From: Alteromonadaceae bacterium
Lineage (GTDB): Bacteria; Pseudomonadota; Gammaproteobacteria; Enterobacterales; Alteromonadaceae
Reading direction: 5' to 3'
DNA: 64,000 nt
Assembly: GCA_013373625.1 (NCBI GenBank)
Contig: JABXHM010000083.1
Span: 40,368-104,367, forward strand
Shown here: positions 19,964 through 28,881 of the stretch, piece by piece
Position numbering within the stretch: the first letter of the stretch is position 1
Layout: the number at the start of each line of letters is the position of its first letter
Notes under the pieces: generated by a model
Databases searched by the model: none
Seen by the model: the letters and a program-made list of their open reading frames with translations, nothing else
What the model was told of the DNA's origin: nothing
Translations under genes and position numbers: made by a program

Positions 19964-21049
19964 TTAACCACTTATTGTTGGATAGCAATTTAGAATGCGT
20001 GTCATGGCTTCCTGGTTAGGCACTAAAGTCGGGTTATCCACAGCACCATTCCACTGCTTCACCGGCGTGCGCCAATCTCCGTAATGCTCTTCCAAAAAAA
20101 TTTCGGGATAACAAGGAAAACACAATTTTCCGGCGGTTGTTGATTTGAACTCGGTAGGAATAAAGCCCTTGGTGCTAATCACGTTAGCATTGGGTTCAAA
20201 CCAATAGGTTTTTTCACCAACCTGATAGTGAATGATGTAATCTACCATCACGCCATCTTTGTAAATCTGTAAAAACGCTGGCAATCGACCTTCAGTGAAC
20301 GTATCTGGGAAACGTTCACCCCACTTATCGCCATAACGTGCATGTAAGAAACGCTCAGTATCAGCAGGTATTTTAAACTGCACATCACCCACTTTGAGTT
20401 TTTTCGACTCCAGTAAATTGCAATCCAACCAGTATTCACAGTTAAGATCGCGCCATACGCCTTTGTTTTGTGAAAACTCAAAATTAAACAGGTTTATACG
20501 CCAACCATTTTGTTCTAAGGTCAGGCTCTTCGCCCACCCATCCACGCTGCTGGTAAAGCACTGTTCAAAATGGCCGAATTCCTGAGCAAGTGCTTTGAGC
20601 TCTGCTGCTGTCATCGCGGGTATTAACAGGGCCAGCGTATCAGTTTGCGCATTCAGCTTGTCGTCTCTGAACAAAGAGAGCAACGCGCCACTGGTAAGAA
20701 CATAATTGATACTATGCGAGTCCAGTAATGTGGTGATGGATGCTAATACGCTTAACCCGCTGGCTAATTCCCTTTCACTGCGCACGCCAACACAGTGCTT
20801 GCGGCATTCAAACCCTGCATCTCTGAAATGAGACTCTAACGCAAAAATGTCGTCAACCTGATCCTGATAGACACAAAAATCAACGTCTTTATCCCAGGGC
20901 AGAAAATCATTGTCCCGCACCATTCCAAGTAGTGAGCCACCAATTAATATCGACCGGACGCTGGCACTATCCGACACTGACAGCGCTTCCTGACAAATCT
21001 GACGTACATTGGCATATTCTGAGTAAATTTTATTTAAGCGGTATTTCAT
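19964..21049 (-). CDS. LicD-family phosphotransferase/nucleotidyltransferase-fold protein
   Basis: A 361-residue protein. The segment IGGSLLGMVRDNDFLPWDKDVDF (about 37-56) is the LicD signature, in which two aspartates of a DxD bind metal in the nucleotidyltransferase-like fold. LicD proteins move phosphocholine, or in the fukutin family ribitol phosphate, from CDP-linked donors to glycans. A second, degenerate copy of the pattern (VLTSGALLSLFRDDKLN) follows. The ATG at 21049 is better than the TTG at 21100, though its ribosome binding site is weak. Between the LTA-synthase-like gene and the HAD gene, it suggests a phospho-decorated glycan. Confidence 0.75.
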   Translation of the reverse strand: MKYRLNKIYSEYANVRQICQEALSVSDSASVRSILIGGSLLGMVRDNDFLPWDKDVDFCVYQDQVDDIFALESHFRDAGFECRKHCVGVRSERELASGLSVLASITTLLDSHSINYVLTSGALLSLFRDDKLNAQTDTLALLIPAMTAAELKALAQEFGHFEQCFTSSVDGWAKSLTLEQNGWRINLFNFEFSQNKGVWRDLNCEYWLDCNLLESKKLKVGDVQFKIPADTERFLHARYGDKWGERFPDTFTEGRLPAFLQIYKDGVMVDYIIHYQVGEKTYWFEPNANVISTKGFIPTEFKSTTAGKLCFPCYPEIFLEEHYGDWRTPVKQWNGAVDNPTLVPNQEAMTRILNCYPTISG

Positions 21050-21123
21050 GACACTACTTTTGTAAACCCACTGACAGACTTTATATCGGTCTTTGTCCAA
21101 AAATCATTAATTCAGCCAGGTTG

Positions 21124-23025
21124 CTAAGGGCTGTCTACACTGATTAAGCCTTTCTGCAACAAATTACGGCCAAGCATGGTTTCGATCCAATGCTTGTCAC
21201 TAACGGGGCTATTTAGCCAGCGCCCCTGTTGACGAGTGAATTGATAAGTCTGATTAAATAAGCGGTCAAACCAATACAGCTTATCGTCTTTCAACAGGCT
21301 GAAGTTTGCCGGTGTATTACCTTTAAGGGTAGCAGAATGGAAAAAGTAACAATATTCCCGTTCATCCAAAGCTAAACTCTGGCCAAAACAGGTGTGACCG
21401 TAGTCAATACCAAGCAGGTCAAAGAATGTCGGAAACAAGTCGAAATGACTTGAATGAGGCAGGGTTTTAGCAGACAGCTTAGGGTGCGTCAGCATAAATG
21501 GCACTTGCGTCTGCTCGGGTATAACAGAATTACTGTGAAAGCTATAACCATACTCGCCGAAAGACTCGCCATGATCGCCGGTAAACACTAAAATGGTATT
21601 CGACAGGTCCAGTTTTTTCGCTAAACGGTTAAGAAACTCATCAATAATGTAATCGGCTTCTTCAACGGCATTTAAATATAGCGATTTCTGACTGTTCCCT
21701 TTATGTCGGTTGAAGCGCTGTTTGTCTACCACTTCATAAGGCATGTGGGTCTGATCATTGATCAAATGCAGAAAATACGGTTGATCGCCAACCCTATCAA
21801 CGATTTCATCAACCATATTCCAAAGGCGGTAGTCGGCTTCTAGTCCATTCGCAGGTAAGTCATCTGTTCCCCAAATATGATCAAAACCAATACGCTCCAA
21901 CAGCTTCCAGTAGTCATAAAGGCCGGTATTGGCGCTGTCTAAAAACAATGTTTTATAACCTTGTGCTTTTAGATCACGAATATAATGAGGATCAGCGCCG
22001 TAGTAGGCAGAATCATCTTTGTTATAGGGATTATTAGAATACATGCCGGTATATATTTGATTGGTTGAAACCGTCGTATTCGGGCAAAGACTAAAATGTT
22101 GCTCCGACAGCCAGCGATTACTGCCAAAGCGCTTTTCCAAGCGCGATTCAACCGGCGCCCCTGGATAAGGTTTAATATAACACCCTAACGACTCCATGGT
22201 GATCATGATAACGTTAGCGCCTTTGCAAGTGCCGAAGAGTTGACTTCTTTTTACCTCGTCCGGCTGAGGAATAAAATGATGGTCAGTGCTGCTATCAGTT
22301 TGTTCGGCAACAATAAAGTCATCACTCAACACAATATTGGGCAACAGGCTGGGGGTGGTAAAAAAGGCACTTTTTGGCCGCTTAAGCAGCGCGTATATAT
22401 TGATAAAAAGCAGAAGTGATGCAAGCAGCATGAATAAACTGTATTCGAAAACTCTAAACTCACTCTCCAGCAATCCACTCATCAAACACAGGCCGGTTCC
22501 CAATAGCCCAACCAGTGCTCTGAATGTTCGCGGGGTACTCGCAGAAAGCCCGTAGACTACAAACACAATTGCAGCTAATAGCGCAAGTTTCGCGCTTAGG
22601 CTGTATGCAGATAACCCAAAAGCGCCAATAATCAACAGTGGGATAAGAATCGCGGGCCGGTATTTATTAAGAATATCAAATAAGTGCGGCAAGCCTTTGA
22701 GTAACCCTTTGGTACCTTTAAAAAACCATGTAATGGTTTCACGGTTTACCTCAATGCGGTACTGCACGAATAGCATCGCATCAAGCCATACCAGTAGCCC
22801 ATACACGGCAAAGATGAGCGCCAGGAATATTCCTGCGTAACCATTAATACAGCTAACTACTGAGTGCAAAAAAGCAATGCCGGCTAACCAGTTGAGGTCA
22901 GCTAATGAAAGCGTCTTACTTAATGCTCCACGCTTGGAACGCAGTTCTTTGTTCAGCAGCAATATCGCAATAAGGCTTAAATACAAAACAGGAAGCAGAT
23001 TAGCGATACCAGTCAGAAATTCCAT
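21124..23025 (-). CDS. Membrane sulfatase-fold enzyme, LTA-synthase/phosphoethanolamine-transferase-like
   Basis: A 633-residue protein. The first 215 residues hold about five to six hydrophobic segments (for example LPVLYLSLIAILLL and AGIFLALIFAVYGLLVW), and the remainder is an extracytoplasmic alkaline-phosphatase-fold domain. Catalytic features are ITMESLGC (metal and nucleophile strand), the TTVSTNQIYTGMYS region, and FTGDHGESFGEYG with its Asp-His. This layout occurs in LTA synthases, phosphoethanolamine transferases and OpgB-like phosphoglycerol transferases, which work outside the inner membrane. Substrate unknown. It follows maf by 25 bases. Confidence 0.82.
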   Translation of the reverse strand: MEFLTGIANLLPVLYLSLIAILLLNKELRSKRGALSKTLSLADLNWLAGIAFLHSVVSCINGYAGIFLALIFAVYGLLVWLDAMLFVQYRIEVNRETITWFFKGTKGLLKGLPHLFDILNKYRPAILIPLLIIGAFGLSAYSLSAKLALLAAIVFVVYGLSASTPRTFRALVGLLGTGLCLMSGLLESEFRVFEYSLFMLLASLLLFINIYALLKRPKSAFFTTPSLLPNIVLSDDFIVAEQTDSSTDHHFIPQPDEVKRSQLFGTCKGANVIMITMESLGCYIKPYPGAPVESRLEKRFGSNRWLSEQHFSLCPNTTVSTNQIYTGMYSNNPYNKDDSAYYGADPHYIRDLKAQGYKTLFLDSANTGLYDYWKLLERIGFDHIWGTDDLPANGLEADYRLWNMVDEIVDRVGDQPYFLHLINDQTHMPYEVVDKQRFNRHKGNSQKSLYLNAVEEADYIIDEFLNRLAKKLDLSNTILVFTGDHGESFGEYGYSFHSNSVIPEQTQVPFMLTHPKLSAKTLPHSSHFDLFPTFFDLLGIDYGHTCFGQSLALDEREYCYFFHSATLKGNTPANFSLLKDDKLYWFDRLFNQTYQFTRQQGRWLNSPVSDKHWIETMLGRNLLQKGLISVDSP

Positions 23026-23050
23026 ATATCCTAATTCACCCTTTCGCGAC

Positions 23051-26000
23051 TTAGTCGACGAGGTGCCATTTGCCTTTAGCGTGAAATGCTAACTCATCCC
23101 GCAGCGCGTTGTCTGATAATGGTACTATCAACTCATTCGCAGTGGGAATGCCACTAAAAAACATGCCGAGATTCCCAGCCGCGTCATGGAAATCCTCCTT
23201 ATTAATACCCGGACGTTTATTCATTGCAACATAAGTTGAAAATTCCACAAAGCCATCCGTTTCGACGATGCAGTCGATTATGTTGTCGACATACTTTTGC
23301 TGCGCAACCATATTTTCTCCATAGAAATTAGCTTTGGGGATAAATAAACGGTAATACTCACAACTCATAAAGCACTTATAAAGTACATAAGATAAATGAT
23401 GCGCAACAATCAAAGGCTTTTCACCGCTAGCTAAGGCCTCATAATCTTCATTGCTGCTAAGGAAATCGCCCAGCAATACATAACTAACAATGGTATCTTT
23501 ACAATCCAGATGTTCAATTTCACTGGGATCAAAACCGCAAATCAGCAATTTTTTAAATTTTCCGCTGGCAATGTCATCACCAACCTCTTCCAGTATTGAT
23601 TTACTATTACGACCAAGAAAAAGAATACCTGATAGCTGTCTCACACCATCTAAAGACGTTGCAGACCAATCTGTAAATTGCTCTGGCGAAAATGCTAGGT
23701 GTTTTAAGCGGCCTAAAAGCAACGGCTCAAGTGAAGTATCCGTTTTAACAGCTACCTGCTCTGTTGAAACATAATTATTGATGAAAACATGCTCACGCTT
23801 ATCAGCAAAAGACGAGCAAAAATCAAACGAAAATAAGTTATCGAGCGCAGTTGTTTTGACCGATTTCAAAAAGTGCAGCCACTCATCGATGAATCTTTCC
23901 GTTTGCGCTAACCAGGCGTCAGACCGGCTGTTTACGATTTTACTTAATACCGAGTTAGAATAATTGAGGGTGCCGTACAGTAAAAAAAACAATAAGGATT
24001 TACTGTGAGAATAGGAGGCGAACAACATGTCCTTTTGTCTGTCGATGAGGTGTTCAGCATCGGCAACGGTCTCAATTGGCTGCTCCACCAACTTAATAAT
24101 CCCTGCCAGTTCAAACTCCAGATTTTTTGGAGAATAGCGTGCTTCAAATGCCTCGCGATAATGTTGAGCCTCAGGATAGGCACAAAACGCCGCCTGCGTT
24201 AACGCCGTTAACGCATCTTCTTTATCGGCGGCAGAATTCGTCAATAAAATATTATCAACTGTCAGCGGTGAGGTGTTCTGGATTTTCGCTCCATCGCTGG
24301 TATTAAAACAATCGAGCTTGCGGCTGGCCAGAGTTTGCTCAAGGATTTCCTTGGACACTTTAAATTCATGCTTCGTAAAAACAGTCTTCCTAAAATTACC
24401 CGGTACGACAATCGACGTATTGTTATTCTTTTTATAGTCGTACACTTCCTTGCCATTCTTTTTATAGTAACCAGAATGCACAGAGTGGTGTTTATCCCGG
24501 TTATAAAAGCCCAGGTCAACCCCCATCAGGTACAACTGGTTAAAGCCAATTTTGCTAAATATGTTCACCGCAAAATTAGACACTGTGGGGAAAGCAAACT
24601 CCAATTCTTCATAATCTTTACGTTCAAGTATATTAAGCGCCGAGACTGTCGAAGACTCTCCCGACTTGAATGCTATGTATACGTTTTTAAACAAATCGCA
24701 GGTATCCGGGTGTATGCCATTGCAACTGATTAAATTTATTTTTTTAAGGTAATCAAAATCACCAATTCTGCAGATCCAATCGAAGGTTGAGCGGTTTTGC
24801 TCTATCTCAGCATGAAAGTCAGGCACTATGCCATTTTTGTAGAGCGGCATCAGGGCTGTACCGCAAGAAACCACAATCGCCTGCCCCTGCCATTCCTTAA
24901 TTGATTCGATAGAGTTGTCTAAAGAAGGACCATTACCAACAATGAATACCGGCACCTCTTTTTGCTGATGGGTGAGTTTTTTTGCCGGATGGGCGAGTAA
25001 TAACGGATAGCCACGGCTTATTGTTTCAGTGGTGTGTGCAATACCAAAGCGGGCATGGTCATAGTATTCGCCGATTGAAATAACAATTTGTAACTGTTCT
25101 CGCAACTGCGCCAAAGCCTGATTAAGACTCGCGTTATAATAAGATTGATAAAAGTAGGTGCTGGCAAGAATATAAGGGCCAATAGAATAAAACTGAGCCA
25201 ATAGATCTCTGAATAAATGCGATCCATCGTCACCGATATTGATATAGATTCGATGTTCTTGCTCATCGGCATTAACCAGAATTGTTTCCCAGTCAATGGC
25301 GAACAACGAAGCATAGAAAAAATCACGGTTAGGTTCGCATAAGAATAGCTTCTCCACCTTTTTTTGATTGCAAAGCGTCTCAACCGGATAACCTGTTCCA
25401 ATGCCAAACATAATCAAAGATTTTACCGTTTCAGGCAATTGGCCAATGTCTTCAGATACCTCCTCAAGAAGCTCTTCAGTTTTAGCAACAAACTGGTAAT
25501 GTTGATACTTCTTGAGCTTTGCGCCTTTATAACCTAGTACCAGGCCGTCTTTTTGCGGGTATTTATCAAAATATTCAAAACTCACCGCCGCATCATGTTG
25601 CGGCGACTCTCCATTGAACGCCTGCAGTGATACTTTCTGCACCAGGTTGATTTCATCATTAGGTAGTCGCACAGGTATCCACTCCTGTGGCTGATAATCT
25701 TTAAACTCACCATAAATATCAGGGAAATACTTTTTGAACGCCGCTAAGTTCTTAATAAATATAGGGTCGTCTTTACTAACCGACTGCGAGCGCTCTAAAT
25801 CGATACTTTCCGACCACACAGGCAGGTATAAATTAGGGTTCTTTCTTGACGCAAAATTAAAACCTTCCCTTAACAGATGCTGCCAGGAGTACTGCTTTAA
25901 GCCGAGATCAACCACATCGAAAATGTCATGATTGTAGTGCTTAAGAAAATAGAATCCGTCAATAGCAACGTTACTGGCAAGTTCTTGAACGTTTTCAATA

Positions 26001-26626
26001 AGGTCTCTACCATCCTTCTCCAATTGCAAGTAGACCGCTGTGCCCTTATCTTCCATTGTTTGAAGGAGATTTTGCCAATCCATTGCCAACACTGAGCATT
26101 GGAAGAACTGTTTTTCAGGCTCGTAAATAATGAGATGTTTAATTCTGCACTGTTGAACCAGCTTTTCTATGTGGAACCCCAGACCAAGACCAAACACAAC
26201 CAGGACATCTACGCTTTCCGGAAGTGTCTGATATGCCATATGTTGCTGATAAACTGGCAGTGATTTCAACTCATTAACTTTATCACCATTAAAATCATCA
26301 GCTTCTTTGTTTGCTTGTAACGAAATATAGGGCGCATGGCGGGTAAATTCCTCAACCTGTCGGCTAATTTCTGCTTGCGGATCCAAACCATACACAGTTC
26401 GGCCCATGCCATAATCAACAATATTGTGTTGTCCTAATTTATTGGCAAAAATGGCAATACTTTCAGACGTCACATTTTGAGCTTCATGTTGAATTGACGG
26501 TATATGCCTGGCAAAAGCCAGCGCATTGCGACGGTGATTGGCAATGATACTCTTTGATAGCTGTTGCTCTAGGTCAGCCTGCTTCCCTTCATCTGCTTCC
26601 AGATGCATACGAATATCTTTTAACAT
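23051..26626 (-). CDS. Motility accessory factor (Maf), flagellin glycosyltransferase family, unusually long
   Basis: A 1191-residue protein; most Mafs are about 600-700. The core (about 555-800) begins VFIVGNGPSLDNSIE and contains IEQNRSTFDW, FPTVSNFAVN and YLMGVDLGFYN, the DUF115 domain related to sialyltransferases and nonulosonic acid transferases. Upstream are two copies of the N-terminal module: VVFGLGLGFHIEKLV with IIYEPEKQFFQ (about 135-175) and IMFGIGTGYPVETL with LCEPNRDFFYA (about 405-440). Maf proteins transfer pseudaminic or legionaminic acid to flagellin Ser/Thr in the cytoplasm. Directly downstream of the pse and acyl genes, so pseudaminic acid is the likely donor. Start ATG has a GAGG site. 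Confidence 0.92.
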   Translation of the reverse strand: MLKDIRMHLEADEGKQADLEQQLSKSIIANHRRNALAFARHIPSIQHEAQNVTSESIAIFANKLGQHNIVDYGMGRTVYGLDPQAEISRQVEEFTRHAPYISLQANKEADDFNGDKVNELKSLPVYQQHMAYQTLPESVDVLVVFGLGLGFHIEKLVQQCRIKHLIIYEPEKQFFQCSVLAMDWQNLLQTMEDKGTAVYLQLEKDGRDLIENVQELASNVAIDGFYFLKHYNHDIFDVVDLGLKQYSWQHLLREGFNFASRKNPNLYLPVWSESIDLERSQSVSKDDPIFIKNLAAFKKYFPDIYGEFKDYQPQEWIPVRLPNDEINLVQKVSLQAFNGESPQHDAAVSFEYFDKYPQKDGLVLGYKGAKLKKYQHYQFVAKTEELLEEVSEDIGQLPETVKSLIMFGIGTGYPVETLCNQKKVEKLFLCEPNRDFFYASLFAIDWETILVNADEQEHRIYINIGDDGSHLFRDLLAQFYSIGPYILASTYFYQSYYNASLNQALAQLREQLQIVISIGEYYDHARFGIAHTTETISRGYPLLLAHPAKKLTHQQKEVPVFIVGNGPSLDNSIESIKEWQGQAIVVSCGTALMPLYKNGIVPDFHAEIEQNRSTFDWICRIGDFDYLKKINLISCNGIHPDTCDLFKNVYIAFKSGESSTVSALNILERKDYEELEFAFPTVSNFAVNIFSKIGFNQLYLMGVDLGFYNRDKHHSVHSGYYKKNGKEVYDYKKNNNTSIVVPGNFRKTVFTKHEFKVSKEILEQTLASRKLDCFNTSDGAKIQNTSPLTVDNILLTNSAADKEDALTALTQAAFCAYPEAQHYREAFEARYSPKNLEFELAGIIKLVEQPIETVADAEHLIDRQKDMLFASYSHSKSLLFFLLYGTLNYSNSVLSKIVNSRSDAWLAQTERFIDEWLHFLKSVKTTALDNLFSFDFCSSFADKREHVFINNYVSTEQVAVKTDTSLEPLLLGRLKHLAFSPEQFTDWSATSLDGVRQLSGILFLGRNSKSILEEVGDDIASGKFKKLLICGFDPSEIEHLDCKDTIVSYVLLGDFLSSNEDYEALASGEKPLIVAHHLSYVLYKCFMSCEYYRLFIPKANFYGENMVAQQKYVDNIIDCIVETDGFVEFSTYVAMNKRPGINKEDFHDAAGNLGMFFSGIPTANELIVPLSDNALRDELAFHAKGKWHLVD

Positions 26627-26654
26627 TGAAAATCCTCAGATATTTGCCACGCCA

Positions 26655-27827
26655 TTAGTTAAATGCCTGCAATAAATCAATACCGTCCCACACCACATCA
26701 AAGTTCAGCGATTTGCCCAGCGGAACCATTCGTTTGTGTACGCCTTCAAGTGTAATCTTGTCGTCAAAGCCAAAATAACTGACAGTTTGTAACGTTGTTG
26801 AGCAGGCAATATCATTAATGTTTCGGATGTCCTGCTCAATAATCAAGCCATTTCCCGAATGCGCTTCGAGTATTGCAGGGGTAATTTCGCTTACTTTGCA
26901 GTGACCAAGCGCACCAACACTGACTACTCGTGCAAACGAACCATTCTTTGATTGGCTTTTTCCAGCCATTTTTAACCCTTGCGAAGCAGCCAGATACTGG
27001 AAGTTTATATGCTGCTCCACTTTGTTACTAACGCTAAGGTTATGATTTATCGTCGGCAATTGCGATAAAACAATTTTCCAGAAACGGTCTTGCACATCGC
27101 GTTCTGTGTTGAGCCAGTAAATTGCTTTAGGTGATGAACAAGCCTGTTGATTAAATGGTAAAACATCGGTTAAGAACGCACGCGACAACAGGGCGAGGTC
27201 AGTCTGTTCATTGGCGTTAATCACTGCTAGTGAATAACGATTCGGAAAACTCACTTGTTGAGTGTGTGGGGCAATTGCAGAAATAGCCCGAATAGCATCG
27301 TCTCCTCCCCATACGACCCGCAGATCACACCAGTTACTCAATTGTTCGGTTACTGTTTGATGTTTTGCGGGATATTCAACAATACATACCAAGGCTTGTA
27401 GCAACTTGCCCTGTTGCGTATTGAGGTACTGTTTGAAAATATCAACCAACAGCCAGGTGATTTCACCGCTACGCTCACTAATTCTGACAATATTATAATT
27501 ACCGGACAATACAGAGAGTAGCAGTGAGTACACAAAGACAGTATCTACATTGGCAGGGGCGATATGAAACACTCGGTGAATTGTTTTCGGTGATTCATCG
27601 TCAGTGAGTCGCTTACGAATATGTTTTAGATTAGCGGCGCGAAACCAAAATGCTAAGGCAATAACTTCTGGGTACTGTCTAAGTTCATTTCTTTTAAAGA
27701 TAAAGTCAGAAAAACCGGTTACCGCTTCACACAAGTTCCGAGTAAACGGTACTAGTGCCGAGTCCATGCACTCTGTTGGGCTGATATGCCATTTCACTAA
27801 TTGAGAGAGACTATGCAAATGTATCAC
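26655..27827 (-). CDS. LuxC-like acyl-CoA/acyl-ester reductase
   Basis: A 390-residue protein of the LuxC family, an aldehyde-dehydrogenase fold enzyme that reduces an acyl thioester to an aldehyde with NADPH. The nucleophile is the Cys of FNQQACSSPK (about residue 229), preceded by a nucleotide-binding IHRVFHIAPANVDT region and VRISERSG. GTG start overlaps the LuxE-like gene by 17 bases and has an AGGTTG site. There are no luxA/luxB genes, so this is not a luminescence operon; the expected product is an aldehyde or an acyl intermediate in flagellin-glycan modification. Confidence 0.85.
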   Translation of the reverse strand: MIHLHSLSQLVKWHISPTECMDSALVPFTRNLCEAVTGFSDFIFKRNELRQYPEVIALAFWFRAANLKHIRKRLTDDESPKTIHRVFHIAPANVDTVFVYSLLLSVLSGNYNIVRISERSGEITWLLVDIFKQYLNTQQGKLLQALVCIVEYPAKHQTVTEQLSNWCDLRVVWGGDDAIRAISAIAPHTQQVSFPNRYSLAVINANEQTDLALLSRAFLTDVLPFNQQACSSPKAIYWLNTERDVQDRFWKIVLSQLPTINHNLSVSNKVEQHINFQYLAASQGLKMAGKSQSKNGSFARVVSVGALGHCKVSEITPAILEAHSGNGLIIEQDIRNINDIACSTTLQTVSYFGFDDKITLEGVHKRMVPLGKSLNFDVVWDGIDLLQAFN

Positions 27828-28881
27828 TGCAACCTTTCACCTCTGCTTTGGGAACTCTGCCGAGCACATTAAAATATTTGCCCAGCCGACCGCACTTACA
27901 GTCATCTTCGCCTTGAATAATCCCCAGATCTTCAGTCAACAGGCAGTGGCCAGGATAGCTACTGGGCAGTATCGAGTTCACCTGAATTAACCCGCTTTCT
28001 CCGTTGTCCGCAATACTTAAGTCTTCCGGCCGTCTTATCAATACATCAGACCACACCGGTGTGTGTAAATAGCCATGCTCGCACTGCACGTAAATGGTGC
28101 CGGTTTGTTCCACCATACCGTAATAATCATGCACACTGACGTTACCCAAACGCTCTTTAATAGATTGTTTGAACAAACTATCAGTAACAGCCTGCTGCTG
28201 CATTTTTTTCCAGCCGCCACCGTGGAGCAATATGGCATCAACACAATTAAAAGCTAAATTGCTATGTTTAAGTGCCTGAATAAATTGCTGCCAGACAATA
28301 AAGGTAAAGCCAAATATTAACACCGGCTGTTGGCTGTAGCGCTCAAAAAATGCCCTTACCTTTGGAATATCCAGCTGCATGTTTTCATCCAGCGCATAGC
28401 AGTGATCGCGACCAAAAAATGACAGTCCTTGCAGGCCAGCGGCCCGCGCTGTCATGGCGCCAGCGGCTTTTACCGTGGCAGGAGAGTCTATCAGTAGCAT
28501 CGGTCGGCGCTGCTTGCCCAGCCAGGCCTGCAAAATTTTAACCAGCACTTTGCTCTGACGCTTGGCAGAATCAGCATCCAATACAATTTTCGACGCTTGC
28601 CCGGTAGTGCCTGACGAGCGCATTTGACGAAATACCTCATCGTCAGGAACGCTTGCAAGGGCCATGTCTTTAAACAGTTTTGTCGCCACGGGCTGTTGTG
28701 CATCAGCGGCTTGATGGCAAGGATTAAAACCATTGCAATCAAGTAAATTTTTATAAGCCTGGCAATGGGCGTAATGGAATTCACTTAATTCACTGAGCGT
28801 TTTATCCAGCATGGCTTGCTTGTCGGCGCGTCCTACACCATAGACAGGCAGTTCAAATAGCTCTGGCGGATAACTGAACAT
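27811..28881 (-). CDS. LuxE-like acyl-protein synthetase
   Basis: A 356-residue member of the LuxE family, an AMP-forming enzyme that activates a carboxylate and passes it to a cysteine and then to LuxC. RSSGTTGQASKIVLD (P-loop-like ATP motif), VDAILLHGGGWKK, VHDYYGMVEQTG (the YG-x-E-type AMP-binding motif) and LTEDLGI support this. Near the C-terminus, a CKCGRLGKYF cysteine pair may host the acyl link or metal. Its ATG overlaps the upstream ligase stop (TAATG) and its stop overlaps luxC-like, so the three are coupled. Confidence 0.88.
   Translation of the reverse strand: MFSYPPELFELPVYGVGRADKQAMLDKTLSELSEFHYAHCQAYKNLLDCNGFNPCHQAADAQQPVATKLFKDMALASVPDDEVFRQMRSSGTTGQASKIVLDADSAKRQSKVLVKILQAWLGKQRRPMLLIDSPATVKAAGAMTARAAGLQGLSFFGRDHCYALDENMQLDIPKVRAFFERYSQQPVLIFGFTFIVWQQFIQALKHSNLAFNCVDAILLHGGGWKKMQQQAVTDSLFKQSIKERLGNVSVHDYYGMVEQTGTIYVQCEHGYLHTPVWSDVLIRRPEDLSIADNGESGLIQVNSILPSSYPGHCLLTEDLGIIQGEDDCKCGRLGKYFNVLGRVPKAEVKGCSDTFA

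Noticed and set aside
26655..28881. LuxC/LuxE genes as evidence of bioluminescence
   Set aside because: No luxA, luxB, luxD or luxG; the genes sit in a flagellar glycan operon with ACP and SDR partners.
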